Source: an uncultured Oscillospiraceae bacterium
GTDB lineage: Bacteria > Bacillota > Clostridia > Oscillospirales > Oscillospiraceae
Assembly (NCBI GenBank): GCA_934623545.1
Contig: CAKTVN010000001.1
Span: 1-30,363 of the forward strand
Reading direction: 5' to 3'
Length of the DNA: 30,363 nt
The notes under the pieces: generated by a model
The model's database searches: none
The model's input: only the letters and a program-made list of their open reading frames with translations
Told to the model about the DNA's origin: nothing
In this document: positions 1 through 6,562 of the stretch, piece by piece
How the letters are laid out: each line of letters starts with the position of its first letter
Position numbering within the stretch: position 1 is the first letter of the stretch
Program-made: the position numbers and the translations under genes

Positions 1-2
1 GC

Positions 3-251
3 GAGATGGCCTTGAAGTACAAGGTGAGCTACCAGCAGGTACGCACATGGACGCTGCGGTTCGAGGAGATGGGCGAGACCGGTCTGGAGGATCGGCGCGG
101 AAAGCGTAAGAAAGATCAGGTTCCCAGAACCGAGCTGGAGAAAGCGCAGATCGAGATCGAACAGCTCATGATCGCCCGCGAGATGGGCATCAGCCGCGCG
201 ACGCTATATCGATGGATCAAGAAATATCAGATAAAAGACAGCTGGAATTGA
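3..251 (+). CDS. Transposase OrfA-like helix-turn-helix protein, 5'-partial and probably decayed
   Basis: The frame is open to the left edge, so the true start lies outside the window. The first ~55 residues resemble the N-terminal helix-turn-helix of IS3-type OrfA proteins (a V-S-Y-Q-Q-V-R-T-W recognition helix followed by a basic D-R-R-G-K-R-K-K linker and an E-L-E-K-A-Q-I-E-I-E-Q-L coil start). Where OrfA normally continues as a long leucine-zipper coil, this protein switches to a second short helix-turn-helix (I-A-R-E-M-G-I-S-R-A-T-L-Y-R-W) and stops. No OrfB follows; the next gene begins 15 bases later. It could be a deletion remnant of an insertion sequence or a domesticated DNA-binding protein. 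The family resemblance is fairly clear; its present function is not. Confidence 0.55.
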   Translation, partial: EMALKYKVSYQQVRTWTLRFEEMGETGLEDRRGKRKKDQVPRTELEKAQIEIEQLMIAREMGISRATLYRWIKKYQIKDSWN

Positions 252-266
252 AAGGAGAACAACAAC

Positions 267-1319
267 ATGACAGGAAAAGAGAGGATCCAGGCGCTTGTGA
301 ACGGCGCCGAGCTGGATCGCACGCCGATCAGCGGCTGGTACCATATGCCGCTGGTAGACCGCAACGTCACCGACTTCACCCGCGAGCTGATCATGTCCTC
401 AGACGTGAACCACTGGGACTTCATCAAGATCATGACGAACGGTCATTTCTATACCGATGCCTACGGCGGCGATATCGATTTCTCCCGCATCTACAACCAG
501 TGGTACGGCACGATCAAAAAGTATCCCGTCGTCACGGCGGAGGATCTTGCCAAGCTGCCCGTGCTCGGCATTGACAACCACGTCTGGCAGCGCGAGCTGG
601 AGGTGTTCCGCAATCTGAAGGACTACTACGGCGACCGCGTACCGCTTCAGGCGACGATCTTCAACCCCCTCACCGCGGTGCAGGAGTGCATGGGCTGCCT
701 GAATCCGCAGCCGATCCTGAAGATGATGGTCGAGGCGCCGGAGGCGCTGCATCACGCGCTGGACGCGATGACGCAGACCAACTGCATCTACCTCGACGCG
801 CTCTTTCATGAGGGCGTGGACGGCATCTTCCTCGCAAACCAGTATTCCATCCGCTCGCTGCTGACGGACAAGCAGTACGCGGAGTTCGTCGTGCCGTATG
901 AAAAGCGCATTCTGGACCACTGCAAGGGTCATACCTGGTTCAACATGGCGCATGCGCACGGCTCGAACGACCTGCGCATGGAGAGCTACTACGCCTACGG
1001 CGACGATGTGCTTCAGGCGCTCAACTGGGAAAACTGCCCGGTCGGCGTCCCCGAGAACGAGGTCCTGAGCATCCGCGAGGTCCGCAGCAAGACCGACAAG
1101 GTCATTGTCGCCGGCATCGACCAGAACCACGATATGGACAGCGAGACCAACGACCGCGAAGAGGTCAAGGCACGCCTGGTCAAGCGTTATCTGACGGCAA
1201 AGGAAGAGAACGGCAGCAACCGCTTCGTCTTCGCGCCCGGCTGCGCCATGACGACCGGCGGCTCGTATCTCAACGCGCTGCTGTACGAAGTAGTGGAAGA
1301 GTACGGTCAGAGCAAATAA
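267..1319 (+). CDS. Uroporphyrinogen decarboxylase (URO-D) family protein
   Basis: This 350-residue protein has the length and overall pattern of the URO-D/cobamide methyltransferase superfamily. It opens with M-T-G-K-E-R-I-Q-A-L, a usual start for the family. A late A-H-A-H-G-S-N-D segment (His229, His231) and an F-A-P-G-C motif (Cys326) lie where MtaA/MtbA-type methyltransferases carry their His-x-Cys...Cys zinc site. The substrate is unknown: members include haem-pathway decarboxylases and corrinoid-dependent methyltransferases, and no corrinoid protein gene is adjacent. True HemE function is unlikely, since no other haem genes are present. The start is set by AAAGGAG at 252-258, and an intrinsic terminator follows directly. 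Confidence 0.8.
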   Translation: MTGKERIQALVNGAELDRTPISGWYHMPLVDRNVTDFTRELIMSSDVNHWDFIKIMTNGHFYTDAYGGDIDFSRIYNQWYGTIKKYPVVTAEDLAKLPVLGIDNHVWQRELEVFRNLKDYYGDRVPLQATIFNPLTAVQECMGCLNPQPILKMMVEAPEALHHALDAMTQTNCIYLDALFHEGVDGIFLANQYSIRSLLTDKQYAEFVVPYEKRILDHCKGHTWFNMAHAHGSNDLRMESYYAYGDDVLQALNWENCPVGVPENEVLSIREVRSKTDKVIVAGIDQNHDMDSETNDREEVKARLVKRYLTAKEENGSNRFVFAPGCAMTTGGSYLNALLYEVVEEYGQSK

Positions 1320-1326
1320 GGCTTTC

Positions 1327-1357
1327 AAAAACCGGAGCGCACCGCGCTCCGGTTTTT
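1327..1357 (+). terminator. Intrinsic terminator after the URO-D gene
   Basis: A GC-rich hairpin (AACCGGAGCGC pairing with GCGCTCCGGTT around a 3-base loop) is followed by a run of five T residues. It starts 8 bases after the stop codon. Confidence 0.9.
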
Positions 1358-1394
1358 GCTCCCCTGTCTCCCCTTCTGGGGACATTGACAGCCA

Positions 1395-1403
1395 TGCTAT
1401 ACT
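1395..1403 (+). promoter_or_regulatory. Possible extended -10 promoter of the DUF2156/GNAT pair
   Basis: TGCTATACT is an extended -10 element (TGn followed by TATACT) 34 bases before the next start codon. It lies just after the upstream terminator. No convincing -35 is present at normal spacing, which is acceptable for extended -10 promoters. Confidence 0.45.
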
Positions 1404-1437
1404 ATCCTTGAGATCAAAAGCAAATTGAGAGGTATTT

Positions 1438-2337
1438 ATGCTGAACTTTCATGCGCCCGGAGTGGGCGACTACGAATGGCTGTATCCGATCCTTTACCGT
1501 GCGGGGCTGCCCGGCGCGGACTACACCTTCCACAATATTTATTTCTGGGAGTGCTATTACGGAGAGGTCGGGCTTGCCGAGGGCTTTGTCACACAGCATC
1601 TGTCTCAGGACGGCTGTGAGGTCTATCTCTATCCGGCGGGGACCGGCGATGTGAAGCCGGCGCTGGAGGCAATTTTTGCTGACGCGAAGGCGCGCGGCGG
1701 AAAGCTCCGCCTGCGCGGCATCACGCAGGAGAAGCGCGAAGAGCTCGAACGACTGTTTCCCGGGAAATTCGCCTTCACGGCGTATCGCGACTCCTATGAC
1801 TACATCTATACGGTCGAGGAGCTGACGGAGCTGCACGGGAAGAAATTACAGGCGAAGCGCAACCACTGCAACCGCTTCGCCGCCGAGCACCCGGACTACA
1901 CGACCGAGGTTGTGACGCCGGAGAACCTGTACCGCTGCCGCGAGATGGTGGCAAAGTGGTACGAGGTCCACGAGTGGAACGAGCAGATCGAGCAGGAAAA
2001 GACCGCCATCGCGCGGGCATTTGACTGCTTTGCGCAGACTGGCATGGATGGGCTGATGCTGATCGAGAACGGCGAGGTCATCGCCTTCTCGATGGGCGCG
2101 CGGATGAACGAAACATATTACGACGTCTGTTTCGAGAAGGCATACTCGGCGATCAATGGGGCATACGCGATGATCAACCGGGAATTTTCCCGCATGATCG
2201 CGGAAAAATACCCGCAGGTCGCGTTTTTGAACCGCGAGGACGACATGGGCGAGCCGGGGCTGCGCAAGGCGAAGGAGTCCTATCAGCCGACGACGCTGCT
2301 TGAAAAATTCACTGCCGAGGCACTGGAGGAAGTTTGA
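1438..2337 (+). CDS. DUF2156 (phosphatidylglycerol lysyltransferase C-terminal-like) protein
   Basis: This 299-residue soluble protein matches the DUF2156 type: a double GNAT-like fold related to the catalytic part of MprF and to FemX-like aminoacyl transferases. Visible cues are the aromatic N-terminal block (Y-E-W-L-Y-P-I, then T-F-H-N-I-Y-F-W), the basic K-K-L-Q-A-K-R-N-H-C-N-R-F segment in the middle and the C-terminal F-L-N-R-E-D-D-M-G-E-P-G-L-R-K-A-K motif. It lacks the membrane domain of MprF, so lipid lysylation is not implied. A GAGAGG ribosome site precedes the ATG. It overlaps the next gene by one base (TGATG), so the two are translationally coupled. The family call is firm; the substrate is unknown. 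Confidence 0.8.
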   Translation: MLNFHAPGVGDYEWLYPILYRAGLPGADYTFHNIYFWECYYGEVGLAEGFVTQHLSQDGCEVYLYPAGTGDVKPALEAIFADAKARGGKLRLRGITQEKREELERLFPGKFAFTAYRDSYDYIYTVEELTELHGKKLQAKRNHCNRFAAEHPDYTTEVVTPENLYRCREMVAKWYEVHEWNEQIEQEKTAIARAFDCFAQTGMDGLMLIENGEVIAFSMGARMNETYYDVCFEKAYSAINGAYAMINREFSRMIAEKYPQVAFLNREDDMGEPGLRKAKESYQPTTLLEKFTAEALEEV

Positions 2338-3116
2338 TGCGCTTTCAGAAAACGCACGAAGGAGACATCCCAGAGCTGAAGCGCCTGTGGAAGCAGGCGT
2401 TCGGCGACACGGACGCGGAGATCGAAGGCTTTTTCCGCGACGCCTTTCCGGGCTGCATGGGCTTTGCCGCGCGGGATGAGGAGCACATCGCGGCGATGTG
2501 CTTCGCACTGCCGCAGGAGATCGTCTGCGCGGACGAGGCGCTTCCGGCGGCATATCTCTACGCCGTTGCGACGGAGGAATCGTACCGCGGACGCGGGCTT
2601 TGCCGGCAGCTTCTGGAGTTTGCGGAAAAAACGCTCCGCAAGCGGGGGTTCGCGTGCCTGATGCTGGTCCCGGCGGACGAGTCGCTCGCGGCGATGTATC
2701 GGAAGCTCGGCTATGAGGGACCGGCGCGCGGGATGAGGTCCGTCCCCGCGCCCGCTGCGGTGGGGCACGCGGAAAAGATCGGCGCGATCGAGTATGCGGG
2801 GCTTCGCGAGACGCTTTTGTGGGACGAGCCGCACGTACGCTATGGCAAGGCGTGGCTGGAATACGAGGCGCAGGACGCGGCGTTTTACGCGCTGCGGCTC
2901 GGCGCGGCGTCCGGCTGCGCGGCGGCTGTGCGGCTGCCGGACGGGACGGTCCGGGTGGACGAGCTTCTGCCGGACGCGCGATTTCTTCCGGCGCTTCAGG
3001 AGGCGCTGCGCGCGGAGCGCTACACGCTCCCTGAGGAGCCGTCTGCGATGTGCCGCTGGCTGACCCAGCCGCCTGCCGGATGGGAAAAGATCTACCTGGG
3101 CTTTGATTTTGCGTAA
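2337..3116 (+). CDS. GNAT family N-acetyltransferase, two-domain (Eis-like)
   Basis: The protein has 259 residues. The first ~150 form a GNAT domain, with the acetyl-CoA binding loop visible as E-E-S-Y-R-G-R-G-L-C-R-Q-L-L (the R/Q-x-x-G-x-G/A signature). The rest resembles the second domain of Eis-like acetyltransferases. The start is taken as the ATG at 2337, preceded by GGAGGAAG at 2325-2332; a TTG one codon upstream is less likely. It overlaps the DUF2156 gene by one base. The acyl acceptor (small molecule or protein) cannot be read from the sequence. No clean intrinsic terminator follows; a strong hairpin at 3196-3223 lacks a T tract. Confidence 0.82.
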   Translation: MRFQKTHEGDIPELKRLWKQAFGDTDAEIEGFFRDAFPGCMGFAARDEEHIAAMCFALPQEIVCADEALPAAYLYAVATEESYRGRGLCRQLLEFAEKTLRKRGFACLMLVPADESLAAMYRKLGYEGPARGMRSVPAPAAVGHAEKIGAIEYAGLRETLLWDEPHVRYGKAWLEYEAQDAAFYALRLGAASGCAAAVRLPDGTVRVDELLPDARFLPALQEALRAERYTLPEEPSAMCRWLTQPPAGWEKIYLGFDFA

Positions 3117-3189
3117 GCTGCCCGGAAGAAGATAAACCTCCCACAAAAATACGGCATGGCTGCGAAGCCTGAACAGATTTACGATCGAT

Positions 3190-3455
3190 ACTGAGAGCGC
3201 CCGGACGGTTTCGTCCGGGCGCTTCAGACTGTCAAAAAACCTCGCAGAGTTCCGCCGCGCACGGCGGAATAAAGTGTAAATCTGTTTTATTCGGCGGCGT
3301 GTACGTCGAATAAAACACACTACACGATGCAAGTGTGGAAATTTTGCACCTGCGGTGCAAAATTTATGCGCGCCGCATCGTGCAGCCTTTTCAACCGGAA
3401 AACCAGCGAGGCGTTTTCCGGTTGAGTGCGTGTCAAAAAGCCTTTTGACACGCGC
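3190..3455. repeat. Intergenic island of consecutive hairpins (island 1)
   Basis: No gene is visible here. Instead there is a run of strong inverted repeats: 3196-3223 (12 bp, loop GTTT), 3251-3268 (7 bp), 3283-3317 (11 bp), 3323-3330 with 3375-3382 enclosing a perfect 12-bp palindrome with a TGC triloop at 3339-3365, 3391-3425 (13 bp) and 3428-3453 (11 bp). Bases 3228-3260 recur inverted at 6474-6505. The composition suggests a dispersed, palindrome-rich repeat rather than a coding region. Confidence 0.75.
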
Positions 3456-3494
3456 AAAAAGTCCCCGCAGTTCATCGAACTGCGGGGACTTTCA
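3456..3494 (-). terminator. Intrinsic terminator of the rpsF-ssb-rpsR operon
   Basis: A perfect 16-bp stem (AAAGTCCCCGCAGTTC with its complement, 3-base loop) ends in a five-T run on the minus strand. It begins about 10 bases after the rpsR stop codon. Confidence 0.92.
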
Positions 3495-3501
3495 TTACCA
3501 A

Positions 3502-3741
3502 TTACTCCGCTACATAGGGCAGCAGGGCGATGTGGCGGGCGCGCTTGATGGCGACCGTCAGCTGACGCTGATGGGCTGCGCAGGTACCGGTCGTGCGGCG
3601 GGGCAGGATCTTGCCGCGCTCGGACAGGTAACGACGAAGCTTTGCAGTGTCTTTGAAATCGATGTGCTCGACCTTATCGACGCAGAAGCTGCATACCTTC
3701 TTGCGGCGGCGCGGGCGGACACGGTCGTTAGCCATTGCCAT
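3502..3741 (-). CDS. rpsR: 30S ribosomal protein S18
   Basis: The 79-residue protein is a full-length bacterial S18. It shows the basic N terminus with K-K-V-C-S-F-C, the [12 protein letters not shown] core and the hallmark [16 protein letters not shown] segment. S18 binds S6 in the platform of the small subunit. The start at 3741 is set by a perfect AAGGAGG at 3749-3755. It is last in the canonical rpsF-ssb-rpsR order, 55 bases downstream of ssb, and is closed by a strong terminator. Confidence 0.98.
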   Translation of the reverse strand: MAMANDRVRPRRRKKVCSFCVDKVEHIDFKDTAKLRRYLSERGKILPRRTTGTCAAHQRQLTVAIKRARHIALLPYVAE

Positions 3742-3796
3742 ACGAAATCCTCCTTATAGTCTTGTGGAAAAAGCGAGTTTTTAGAGCCGGGACCGA

Positions 3797-4276
3797 TCAG
3801 AACGGAAGCTGATCGTCGTCGTTTTCGAGCATCGAGAAATCGGAAGCCGGAGCCGCCGGTGCGCTCTGCGGCGCGGGCGCGGAATACGGCGAAGCGCCGA
3901 AGGGCGCCGAGTAGCTCGGAGCGGACTGGTCAAAGCCGCCGGAGGCGGCGCCGTCACGCTTGGAGTCGCCGAAGTAAACATTGTCCGCGACGACCTCTGC
4001 CGAGCGGCGCTTGTTGCCTTCCTTGTCCTGCCAGTTGCGAATTTGCAGCCGACCGGAGACGACAGCCATACGACCCTTGGTGAAGTACTTGCTGACGAAC
4101 TCAGCCGTGCCCCGCCATGCGACGATGTCCACGAAATCTGTTTCCTTCTCCGCCCCCTGCGCCGCGAAATCGCGGTCGACGGCGAGCGTAAAGGATGCGA
4201 CCGCGATGCCGCTGCCGGTCCGGCGCAGCTCTGGGTCACGGGTCAGGCGTCCCATGAGAACGATGTGGTTCAGCAT
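3797..4276 (-). CDS. ssb: Single-stranded DNA-binding protein
   Basis: The 159-residue protein begins M-L-N-H-I-V-L-M-G-R-L-T-R-D-P-E-L-R, the classical SSB OB-fold start. The OB fold covers about residues 1-105 (aromatic residues in F-V-D-I-V-A-W and a G-R-L-Q-I-R-N-W strand). A flexible Ala/Pro/Ser-rich tail follows and ends in the acidic tip D-D-D-Q-L-P-F that recruits replication and repair partners. GGAGG lies just upstream of the ATG at 4276. It sits between rpsF and rpsR, 12 bases after rpsF, the standard Firmicute arrangement. Length and tip show an intact gene. Confidence 0.98.
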   Translation of the reverse strand: MLNHIVLMGRLTRDPELRRTGSGIAVASFTLAVDRDFAAQGAEKETDFVDIVAWRGTAEFVSKYFTKGRMAVVSGRLQIRNWQDKEGNKRRSAEVVADNVYFGDSKRDGAASGGFDQSAPSYSAPFGASPYSAPAPQSAPAAPASDFSMLENDDDQLPF

Positions 4277-4288
4277 GATCGTGCCTCC

Positions 4289-4585
4289 TTACTCTTCGAC
4301 AGCCACGATGATCGAGCGCAGGATGCCGTCCGTGATCTTGAACACACGGTCGAGCTCTGCGGGCATATCCGGGCTGACTTCGCAGGTCATGTAGACGTAA
4401 TAGCCCTCGACCAGGTCGTTGATCGGATAAGCAAGACGGCGCTTGCCCCACTCGTCAACACTGGTCACGGTGCCGTAGCCGCCTACGATGCCGTTGAATT
4501 TTTCCACGAGAGCAGCGATGCCTTCCTCACCCACTGCGGGATCGATGACATAGATGACCTCATACTTTGCGGAAAGTTTTGCCAT
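4289..4585 (-). CDS. rpsF: 30S ribosomal protein S6
   Basis: The 98-residue protein starts M-A-K-L-S-A-K-Y-E-V-I-Y-V-I-D-P and carries the S6 core W-G-K-R-R-L-A-Y-P-I-N-D and E-G-Y-Y-V-Y-M-T-C-E. S6 forms a heterodimer with S18 on the 30S platform. The reading frame is open further upstream to 4702, but the ATG at 4585 has an excellent AAGGAGGT site a few bases before it and matches the normal length. It is the first gene of the operon, with a ~95-base untranslated leader from the consensus promoter at 4688-4716. Confidence 0.98.
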   Translation of the reverse strand: MAKLSAKYEVIYVIDPAVGEEGIAALVEKFNGIVGGYGTVTSVDEWGKRRLAYPINDLVEGYYVYMTCEVSPDMPAELDRVFKITDGILRSIIVAVEE

Positions 4586-4613
4586 TGATGTTGCACCTCC
4601 TTCTGGACATATG

Positions 4614-4634
4614 ACCGCCGGACGCGCCGGCGGT
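4614..4634 (-). promoter_or_regulatory. Hairpin in the rpsF leader, possible S6:S18 autoregulatory site
   Basis: An 8-bp GC stem (ACCGCCGG with CCGGCGGT) stands about 30 bases before the rpsF start, inside the leader. In many bacteria the S6:S18 complex represses its own operon by binding a structured rpsF leader. The position fits, but the specific bulge was not confirmed by eye. Confidence 0.35.
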
Positions 4635-4687
4635 AAGGATCGTCTGCCGGAAAACGGCGCATACCGCCTTCTATCGCAGACTAAAAC

Positions 4688-4716
4688 ATTATACCGGGAC
4701 ATTTTCGCAATGTCAA
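4688..4716 (-). promoter_or_regulatory. Consensus sigma-A promoter of rpsF-ssb-rpsR
   Basis: On the minus strand TTGACA (4711-4716) and TATAAT (4688-4693) are both perfect and are separated by exactly 17 bases. The predicted start of transcription is near 4681. Confidence 0.93.
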
Positions 4717-4881
4717 CCGGAAAATCCGAAAAACCGGGAGAAAAAATAAATTACCGCCCGGAAACATGGTTTTCGGGCGGCATAGATTCGCTCCGGAGGA
4801 AGGGGGATGACCTCCGAAGCAGAGAAAAAGCGGTGTGATTAAAATTCCCGACGGATTTCGACACACTTTTTCGGAAAACTA

Positions 4882-4890
4882 TGGTAATAT
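4882..4890 (+). promoter_or_regulatory. Extended -10 promoter of a candidate small RNA
   Basis: TGGTAATAT on the plus strand fits an extended -10 (TGn then TAATAT) in an AT-rich stretch. No good -35 is seen. It lies about 95 bases before an intrinsic terminator in the same direction. Confidence 0.45.
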
Positions 4891-4896
4891 ATGGAC

Positions 4897-5013
4897 ACAG
4901 CTTATCCAATAGCGAGCGCACTTCATGTCCCGGCACCGCGGCGAGCCGTCGCCCCGGCGCCAGATCCCACGATCCAGCTTCCCCCTGACTGCCATCGGTC
5001 AGGGGTGCTTTTT
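4897..5013 (+). ncRNA. Candidate small RNA of about 117 nt
   Basis: Between the rpsF promoter and the leftward sigma-like gene, a rightward promoter-like element (4882-4890) and a rightward terminator (4976-5013) bracket about 117 bases. A convincing ORF is absent: the only ATG frame (4925) reads through the terminator and is Arg/Pro-rich. The interior is GC-rich with a small hairpin near 4938-4955. No known family (6S, SRP, tmRNA or a recognisable riboswitch) was matched by eye. No rightward gene follows, so a leader function is unlikely. Confidence 0.4.
4976..5013 (+). terminator. Intrinsic terminator, rightward
   Basis: CCCCTGAC pairs with GTCAGGGG around an 8-base loop, and five T residues follow at 5009-5013. 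No annotated rightward gene ends here, which supports a non-coding transcript. Confidence 0.75.
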
Positions 5014-5051
5014 CCGTTCCCCTGTCGAACGGCGGCGCTTTTGCGCGCCGC

Positions 5052-5294
5052 TCAGTAGCGAAGGCAGCGGCGCATCCGGCGCTCGGCGCGCTGGAGCGTG
5101 CGGCAGACGGTGGAACGGTTGACGCCGCGCTCCTGCGCAAGCTCGCTCATGCTCTTCTTCTCCAGATAATAGCCCTCGACCGTGCGGCGCTGAAGCTCAG
5201 TCAGCTCCTGATCGATCACGCGCTGCAAGCGCTTGAGCTGGAGATCGCGGCTCAGCCGCGGACCGAGATAGCCGTCATATTCGGTATTTTTCAT
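5052..5294 (-). CDS. Sigma-70 region 4-like helix-turn-helix protein
   Basis: This 80-residue protein consists of little more than a sigma-70 region 4-type domain. It has a helical N-terminal half (D-L-Q-L-K-R-L-Q-R-V-I-D-Q-E-L-T-E-L-Q-R) followed by the helix-turn-helix M-S-E-L-A-Q-E-R-G-V-N-R-S-T-V-C-R-T-L-Q-R-A. No region 2 is present, so it is not a complete sigma factor. Similar short proteins occur as regulators in Clostridia and in mobile elements. The start at 5294 is preferred because AGAGG precedes it; an ATG at 5315 has no ribosome site. It overlaps the end of the upstream small gene, which suggests one operon divergent from the XRE gene. Confidence 0.7.
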   Translation of the reverse strand: MKNTEYDGYLGPRLSRDLQLKRLQRVIDQELTELQRRTVEGYYLEKKSMSELAQERGVNRSTVCRTLQRAERRMRRCLRY

Positions 5295-5508
5295 TGCGGT
5301 AATATCCTCTCTCATAGTAGTGTGCGGTCAGCTCCGCCATTTCGTTGGTCTGGTGCAGGAGCGCGCTCAGAATGCGCATCCTTCGGTCGATGCGGAACAG
5401 AGCCTCGCGGTCGGTCGTGCGCTTGCGCTCCTGCCGCAGCAGCCGGAGCCGCGCGCGGATCGGCTGCGCCGCCTCGCGGTACTGGACCGATAGCTCCTCA
5501 AGTGTCAT
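5275..5508 (-). CDS. Small charged helical protein of unknown function
   Basis: The 77-residue product begins M-T-L-E-E-L-S-V-Q-Y-R-E-A-A and is strongly helical and basic, with many Arg and Glu residues in heptad-like spacing. No enzyme motif is visible. The start is set at 5508, preceded by GGGAG; the frame is open further upstream but that part is Arg/Ser-rich shadow of the zinc-ribbon gene. It overlaps the zinc-ribbon gene by 11 bases and the sigma-like gene by about 20, so the three appear to be translated from one message. Confidence 0.6.
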   Translation of the reverse strand: MTLEELSVQYREAAQPIRARLRLLRQERKRTTDREALFRIDRRMRILSALLHQTNEMAELTAHYYERGYYRNEKYRI

Positions 5509-5776
5509 CCTGTGCTCCCGCCGGCATGGAGGTGCGCAGATCTGCCAGAAAGTATTTGCGCGCGTAGTCCGGCAGACAGTCCATGCAGATCTTTCCGTCT
5601 TCTGTTTCGTAATACGATTGCCCCAGATAGATCTCGCACGCGCACCAGCTGCAATGTGCATAGACGGGGGCGAATTGGTCATAGGGCAAATTCCTTCGAT
5701 ATTTTCCTGGCGTATTCCATTCTCCTTTCGTAGCTTGGCAAGGCGCTGCCTCGTGTAAATTTACATATATTCCCAA
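5498..5776 (-). CDS. Small zinc-ribbon protein of unknown function
   Basis: The reading has up to 92 residues. It carries a two-knuckle zinc site, C-S-W-C (Cys42, Cys45) and C-M-D-C (Cys64, Cys67), about 20 residues apart, with aromatic residues between them. The start is uncertain: the longest reading uses a TTG at 5776 without a ribosome site. That start would place a perfect operator-like palindrome (5754-5765) inside the gene, so the real start may lie nearer the conserved Y-D-Q-F-A-P block, for example the TTG at 5689. It is first of three overlapping leftward genes and divergent from the XRE regulator. Confidence 0.55.
   Translation of the reverse strand: MGIYVNLHEAAPCQATKGEWNTPGKYRRNLPYDQFAPVYAHCSWCACEIYLGQSYYETEDGKICMDCLPDYARKYFLADLRTSMPAGAQDDT
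5754..5765. promoter_or_regulatory. Perfect palindrome TGTAAATTTACA, possible XRE operator
   Basis: A 12-base perfect palindrome lies between the divergent XRE gene and the leftward three-gene set. A second inverted repeat, ACACG-AAA-CGTGT, is at 5797-5809. Such dyads between a divergent repressor and its neighbour are typical operator positions; binding is inferred. Confidence 0.45.
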
Positions 5777-5856
5777 TCGGATGATGTAAGCATACTACAC
5801 GAAACGTGTGATGTCAAGCGGAAAATTCTAAAAAATGGAAAATGGAGGAGAAGGAA

Positions 5857-6213
5857 ATGCTGGGAGCGAGGATCGCGATGCTGCGCCGGCAGCAGGGCAT
5901 GAGCCAGAAGGAGCTGGGCGCGCGCCTGGGCGTCAGCCCGAGCACGATCGGAATGTATGAGCAGGACCGGCGCGAGCCGGACTGCGCGGCGCTGGTAAGT
6001 CTTGCGGAAATTTTCGGCGTGAGTACGGACTTTCTGCTGACGGGAAATGTGCGCGCTGCGGAGGATCTGCACGCGCTTGGCGCGGTGTGGCAGTCGGCGC
6101 GGGCGTCGCTGGACGGGACGCTGATGCTGCGCGGCGCGGACGGAACAGAGCGTCCCTTCGGCGAAGCGGAGCTGGCGCTGCTGCTGGCGGCGCTGGTGGG
6201 CGGCACGGATTGA
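5857..6213 (+). CDS. XRE-family helix-turn-helix transcriptional regulator
   Basis: The 118-residue protein starts with a Cro/CI-type helix-turn-helix: Q-G-M-S-Q-K-E-L-G-A-R-L-G-V-S-P-S-T-I and the usual M-Y-E-Q-D-R-R-E-P-D that follows. The domain ends in V-S-T-D-F-L-L-T-G at about residue 63. The remaining ~55 residues form an Ala/Leu-rich tail, probably for dimerisation or signal sensing. The ATG at 5857 is chosen because GGAGG lies 7 bases upstream; an in-frame ATG at 5842 would swallow that ribosome site. It faces away from the zinc-ribbon/sigma-like set and probably represses the shared intergenic region. Confidence 0.88.
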   Translation: MLGARIAMLRRQQGMSQKELGARLGVSPSTIGMYEQDRREPDCAALVSLAEIFGVSTDFLLTGNVRAAEDLHALGAVWQSARASLDGTLMLRGADGTERPFGEAELALLLAALVGGTD

Positions 6214-6505
6214 CGCGCGGCGCGTCCTCTGATAAAATTGAGCGTGCCGAAGGCACGCTCTCAAACGCGATTCGCTTCGCAGCCTCGTCGAAACAAACTG
6301 CACATCCCTCGCTTCGCCGCAAGCGGCAAAGCTCGTCCGTTTCGTTGTTTCTCCTCTCCAAATGTGAATCGCTTTGCTGGATTCACATTTGGTTTTAAGG
6401 CGCCTGCGGCGCCTTATATCGTGAAGGCGAGACGGCTATGCCGTGAAGGAAAATTGATCGGGCACGAAGAGGCGCGCGGCGGAACTCTGCGAGGCTTTTG
6501 ACAGT
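6214..6505. repeat. Intergenic island of hairpins (island 2), inverted relative to island 1
   Basis: No gene is seen. The region holds a 9-bp palindrome with GAA triloop (6240-6260), a 13-bp stem (6358-6392) and an 8-bp palindrome with TGC triloop (6397-6415). Bases 6474-6505 are the reverse complement of 3228-3260 with one substitution and one length difference, so the two islands are members of one repeat family in opposite orientation. Confidence 0.75.
6358..6396 (+). terminator. Possible intrinsic terminator downstream of the XRE gene
   Basis: A perfect 13-bp stem with a 9-base loop is followed by TTTT. It is part of the repeat island, so it may serve as a terminator by chance of insertion. 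Confidence 0.45.
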
Positions 6506-6562
6506 TTCTTTATGTATAACAATGTATGATCGTGTAGAAATATGGGAAATTGGAGGACGGGC

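Noticed and set aside
1385..1403. TTGACA followed by TATACT as a promoter
   Set aside because: The spacing is only 7 bases. The extended -10 alone was kept instead.
1846..3144. Arg/Pro-rich minus-strand frame opposite DUF2156 and GNAT
   Set aside because: Low-complexity shadow in GC-rich DNA; both plus-strand genes are recognisable and coupled.
5676..5720. A 13-residue ORF inside the zinc-ribbon gene as a leader peptide
   Set aside because: Its AAGGAG is only one base from the ATG, too close for normal initiation.
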